DNA of 7,646 bases, taken from assembly GCA_905208635.1 (NCBI GenBank), contig CAJLPX010000053.1, positions 1 through 7,646 on the forward strand, written 5' to 3'. Below the pieces are notes generated by a model. That model made no database searches. It was not told the origin of the DNA and saw only the letters and a list, made by a program, of their open reading frames with translations. Origin of the DNA: an uncultured Collinsella sp. (GTDB taxonomy: Bacteria > Actinomycetota > Coriobacteriia > Coriobacteriales > Coriobacteriaceae). This document shows, in pieces, positions 4,874 to 7,646 of this stretch (within the stretch, counting starts at the first letter, position 1; every line of letters begins with the position of its first letter). The position numbers and the translations under genes are program-made.

Positions 4874-6379
4874 ATGGCTTTGACCGACATCTCGCATCCC
4901 ACCGACATTGCAATGCTCACCGATCTGTACGAGCTCACTATGGCCCAGGGCCTGTGGGAGAGCGGCAAGGCCAATGAGCAGGGTTGTTTTACCGCGTTTT
5001 ACCGCGACCATCCTTTTGGCAGCGCCTATGCCGTCATGTGCGGCACCGCCGAACTGCCCGAGCTGGTCGAGAATCTGCGCTTTACGCCCGAGGACATCGA
5101 CTACCTCGCCTCGCTCCAGGCCCCGGCCGGCGGCGCGATGTTCAAGCCTGGATTCCTCGACTACCTGCGCGATTTTCGTGCGCATGTAAACATCGACGCC
5201 GTCCCCGAGGGCGAGCTCGTCTTTCCGCGCGAACCCATGGTGCGCGTCACCGGCCCCGCGCTTGAATGCCAGCTGCTTGAGACGGCGCTGCTCAACATCG
5301 TTGGGTTCCAGACGCTTGTCGCCACCAAGACGGCGCGCGTGGTGCTGGCGGCGGACGGCCGTCCCGTTGCCGAGTTTGGCCTGCGCCGCGCTCAGGGTCC
5401 CGATGGCGGCTTGGCCGTCGCGCGCGCGAGCTACGTTGCCGGCTGCTCCTCTACGTCCAATGTGCTCGCCGGCCGCCGCTACGGTATTCCCGTCTTTGGC
5501 ACGCATGCGCACAGCTGGGTGATGAGCTTCGATTCCGAGCTCGAGGCCTTCCGCGCCTTTGCCAAGTCGAGCCCCAAGAACTGTACGCTGCTCATCGACA
5601 CCTATGACGTGCGCGAGGGCTGTGAACATGCCATTACGGTTGCCAAGGAGATGGAAGCGGTGGGCGAGCGCCTGTCGGCCATTCGCATCGACTCCGGCGA
5701 CCTCGCCAAGCTCTCCAAGTATGTGCGCGGCCGTTTTGATGCCGAGGGCCTGCCCTATGTGGGGATCTCGGTTTCTAACGATTTGGATGAGTACACGATT
5801 CAGTCGCTGCTCGACCAGGGCGCGCCCATCGACAGCTTTGGCGTGGGTACCAAGCTTGCGACCTGCTATGACCAGCCGGCGCTGGGCGGCGTGTACAAGC
5901 TTTCCGCCCGCCGTGCGAGCGAGGCAGATCCATGGACGCCGGTGGTCAAGCTCTCTGAGCAGCCATACAAGCGCACGATCCCGGGTGTGCAACGCGTGCG
6001 CCGTTATTACGACGGCTTTGGCGGCCCGGTCTGCGACATGATCTACGACGAGGACCATCTGGCGGGGGAGGGCGCCGCGCGCGGCAATACCCTCGTGGCC
6101 GTGAATGATGCCGCTCTGGTGACCGACGTGTCCGAACTTGAGTATCGCGAGCTGCTGGTGCCGATCGTGCGCGATGGCAGTGCGGTGGCTCCGCGTGAGA
6201 GCATCCAGGACGCGCGCGAGCGTTGCGCCTGGGCACTTGACCATCTGGACGCAGCTTTCAAGCGCTTCCTGTACCCGCAGACCTATGTGGTGGGCATGGA
6301 GCAGGGCCTGGCTCAGGTGCGCGACGAGCTCGTGCGCAAGAACATGGCCGCGGCTTCCGCCTTTCCCTGGGCTCACTAA
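4874..6379 (+). CDS. pncB: Nicotinate phosphoribosyltransferase
   Basis: Cytoplasmic enzyme of the Preiss-Handler NAD salvage route. It joins nicotinate to PRPP to give nicotinate mononucleotide, with ATP hydrolysis coupled through a phosphohistidine. The product has 501 residues, a normal length for the Gram-positive type. Family landmarks are DLYELTMAQG (17-26), FGLRRAQGPDGG (168-179), GTHAHSW (209-215, whose second His is the probable phosphorylated residue), RIDSGDLAKL (271-280) and FGVGTKLAT (322-330), where phosphoribose is bound. GAAAGG lies 7 bases before the ATG at 4874. It follows the tail-anchored gene by 84 bases and precedes proB by 80 bases on the same strand; no functional link to either is evident. 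The long open frame on the opposite strand is an artefact of GC-rich codon use. Confidence 0.96.
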   Translation: MALTDISHPTDIAMLTDLYELTMAQGLWESGKANEQGCFTAFYRDHPFGSAYAVMCGTAELPELVENLRFTPEDIDYLASLQAPAGGAMFKPGFLDYLRDFRAHVNIDAVPEGELVFPREPMVRVTGPALECQLLETALLNIVGFQTLVATKTARVVLAADGRPVAEFGLRRAQGPDGGLAVARASYVAGCSSTSNVLAGRRYGIPVFGTHAHSWVMSFDSELEAFRAFAKSSPKNCTLLIDTYDVREGCEHAITVAKEMEAVGERLSAIRIDSGDLAKLSKYVRGRFDAEGLPYVGISVSNDLDEYTIQSLLDQGAPIDSFGVGTKLATCYDQPALGGVYKLSARRASEADPWTPVVKLSEQPYKRTIPGVQRVRRYYDGFGGPVCDMIYDEDHLAGEGAARGNTLVAVNDAALVTDVSELEYRELLVPIVRDGSAVAPRESIQDARERCAWALDHLDAAFKRFLYPQTYVVGMEQGLAQVRDELVRKNMAAASAFPWAH

Positions 6380-6387
6380 TGGACTTG

Positions 6388-6443
6388 GGCGGTAGGGGCG
6401 AATCGCGTTCCCTCGGCCGCCAGCTCGCCTGTTCGCTGAACAG
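6388..6443 (+). promoter_or_regulatory. Hairpins in the pncB-proB gap
   Basis: An imperfect stem pairs GGCGG (6388-6392) with CCGCC (6417-6421) and AGGG (6394-6397) with CCCT (6410-6413). A second, perfect inverted repeat follows: CTGTTC-GCT-GAACAG (6429-6443). Neither has a T run, so these are not canonical terminators. The second lies 16 bases before the proB start codon and could be an operator or could affect translation. Confidence 0.35.
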
Positions 6444-6459
6444 TTGATTGGTTTGACGT

Positions 6460-7587
6460 ATGACGACTTCTTATAAGACGATGGTGGTAAAGATCGGTTC
6501 GTCCACGGTGGTGGGCGCCGATGGCAAGGTCAACCGCTCCTTTATCGGTGGGCTTGCCGACCAGGCCGCAGCCCTGCGCAAGCTCGGCTGGCGCCTGGTC
6601 GTGGTGAGCTCGGGCGCTATCGCCTGTGGCTATCCCGTGCTGGGCTTCGACCGCAAACCGGTCGGCGATCTGCCGAGCCTGCAGGCCTGCGCCTCGGCCG
6701 GTCAGTGCATCATCTCGTCGGCCTACGACGAGGAGTTTCATGCGCGCGACCTGCTCACCTCGCTTGTGCTGCTCACGCGCCACGACACGGCTCGCCGTAC
6801 GTCCTACCTGCACGCGCGCGACGCCCTGCTGCGCCTGGTGGAGCTTGGCGTGGTGCCGGTCGTCAACGAGAACGATACCGTTACCGTCGATGAGATCAAG
6901 TTTGGCGACAACGACACACTGGCGGCGCTTGTAAGCTGCCTGGTTTCTGCCGATCTGTGTGTGACGCTCTCGGACATCGATGGCCTCTATACCGCCAATC
7001 CACATGAGGACCCCACGGCCGAGTTTGTCCCGGTCGTGCATAAGATCGATGCCAAGATCATCGCCTCGGCGGGCGATTCTTCCACATCGGTGGGCACGGG
7101 CGGCATGATTACCAAGATTCGCGCGAGCCGCATTCTCATGACGGCGGGCATTCAGAGCGTGATTTGCTCGGGCGAGGAGCCCGATGCGCTCGTGCGCCTG
7201 GCCCTCGGCGAGAGCGTGGGTACGCTGTTCGATCCGCCGGCTGAGCGCCTGGACATCGCGCCCCGCAAGCTGTGGATCGCACTGGGTGACAAGGCGCATG
7301 GCTCGGTGACGGTCGATGATGGTGCCGCGAAGGCGCTGGTCAGCCGTGGTTCTTCCTTGCTTGCGGTTGGTATTCGCGAGGTCGATGGCACGTTTGCCGA
7401 GGGCGATGTGCTCGACGTATGCGACCCGAGCGGCATGGTTGTCGCGCGCGGTATCGCCGAGGCTGATTCGGACGTGTTGGAGCTTGCTGCCGGCCGCCGC
7501 CAAGACCAGATCGCCGGCAACCGTCTGCTGGCAGACCTGGCCGAAAAGCCCGCGATCCATCGAGATAATTTAATCGTCTTCGCCTAA
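6460..7587 (+). CDS. proB: Glutamate 5-kinase
   Basis: First enzyme of proline synthesis from glutamate: it phosphorylates L-glutamate with ATP to gamma-glutamyl phosphate, which ProA then reduces. The product has 375 residues and looks complete. The amino acid kinase domain shows KIGSSTV (11-17), SSGAIACG (50-57), VVNENDTV (134-141), FGDNDTLAALV (148-158), LSDIDGLYTANP (170-181) and GTGGMITKIRAS (212-223). A PUA domain follows (about 268-350, with GSVTVDDGAAKAL), as in most bacterial ProB proteins. The ATG at 6460 gives the usual N-terminal spacing. No clear ribosome binding site precedes it, nor the internal ATG at 6481. The partner proA would be expected next; only a bare ATG (7642) with no recognisable ribosome binding site appears before the window ends, so I do not call it. 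Confidence 0.96.
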   Translation: MTTSYKTMVVKIGSSTVVGADGKVNRSFIGGLADQAAALRKLGWRLVVVSSGAIACGYPVLGFDRKPVGDLPSLQACASAGQCIISSAYDEEFHARDLLTSLVLLTRHDTARRTSYLHARDALLRLVELGVVPVVNENDTVTVDEIKFGDNDTLAALVSCLVSADLCVTLSDIDGLYTANPHEDPTAEFVPVVHKIDAKIIASAGDSSTSVGTGGMITKIRASRILMTAGIQSVICSGEEPDALVRLALGESVGTLFDPPAERLDIAPRKLWIALGDKAHGSVTVDDGAAKALVSRGSSLLAVGIREVDGTFAEGDVLDVCDPSGMVVARGIAEADSDVLELAAGRRQDQIAGNRLLADLAEKPAIHRDNLIVFA

Positions 7588-7646
7588 CCAATTGACGCTG
7601 CAAACGCCCCTAAGCGGCAATCTGACGTTCAATCGTCGGGCATGAC

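Noticed and set aside
4223..6376. A 717-codon open frame on the minus strand opposite pncB and the tail-anchored gene
   Set aside because: It is antisense to pncB, which has clear family motifs; its translation is low-complexity and it runs into the tRNA. Long antisense frames are expected opposite GC-rich genes.
6376..7560. A 394-codon minus-strand frame opposite proB
   Set aside because: proB is unambiguous on the other strand; the antisense translation is Arg/Ala/His-rich with no family features.
7642..7646. Start of proA at the window edge
   Set aside because: Only an ATG and two further bases are present, with no clear ribosome binding site; gene order alone is not enough.

Overview
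The window reads as a chromosomal segment of a high-GC Gram-positive. The mix of genes, the GGAG/GAAAGG-type ribosome binding sites and the GC-rich codon use suggest a Coriobacteriia member, most likely Collinsella or a close relative. That placement comes from general familiarity with such genomes, not from a marker gene, so treat it as an inference. There is no sign of a phage, plasmid, insertion sequence or CRISPR array.

Layout. Positions 1-150 hold two terminators facing each other: one with an 18-bp perfect stem ends transcription entering from the left, and the other ends trpS. The minus strand then carries trpS (tryptophanyl-tRNA synthetase, 186-1235) and, upstream of it, a WecA/TagO-type undecaprenyl-phosphate sugar-1-phosphate transferase (1397-2596). 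Between this gene and the rightward genes is a gene-free stretch of about 525 bases (2597-3121). Its centre folds well as a structured RNA on the minus strand (about 2972 down to 2802). It also holds divergent promoter-like elements and two short dyads.

The right half is all on the plus strand. It contains a PflX-type radical SAM protein (3122-4060), an intergenic block of interlocked inverted repeats (4070-4154), and a strong promoter driving tRNA-Ala(CGC) (4212-4284) with its own intrinsic terminator. Next come a small membrane-anchored charged-helix protein of unknown function (4349-4789), nicotinate phosphoribosyltransferase for NAD salvage (4874-6379) and glutamate 5-kinase for proline synthesis (6460-7587).

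The genes are mostly unrelated housekeeping functions (translation, cell-envelope glycan priming, NAD salvage, proline synthesis) rather than one pathway. The parts that standard annotation does not explain are the candidate RNA at 2802-2972, the interlocked repeats at 4070-4154, and the placement of a protein gene 18 bases after a strong tRNA terminator with no promoter of its own.
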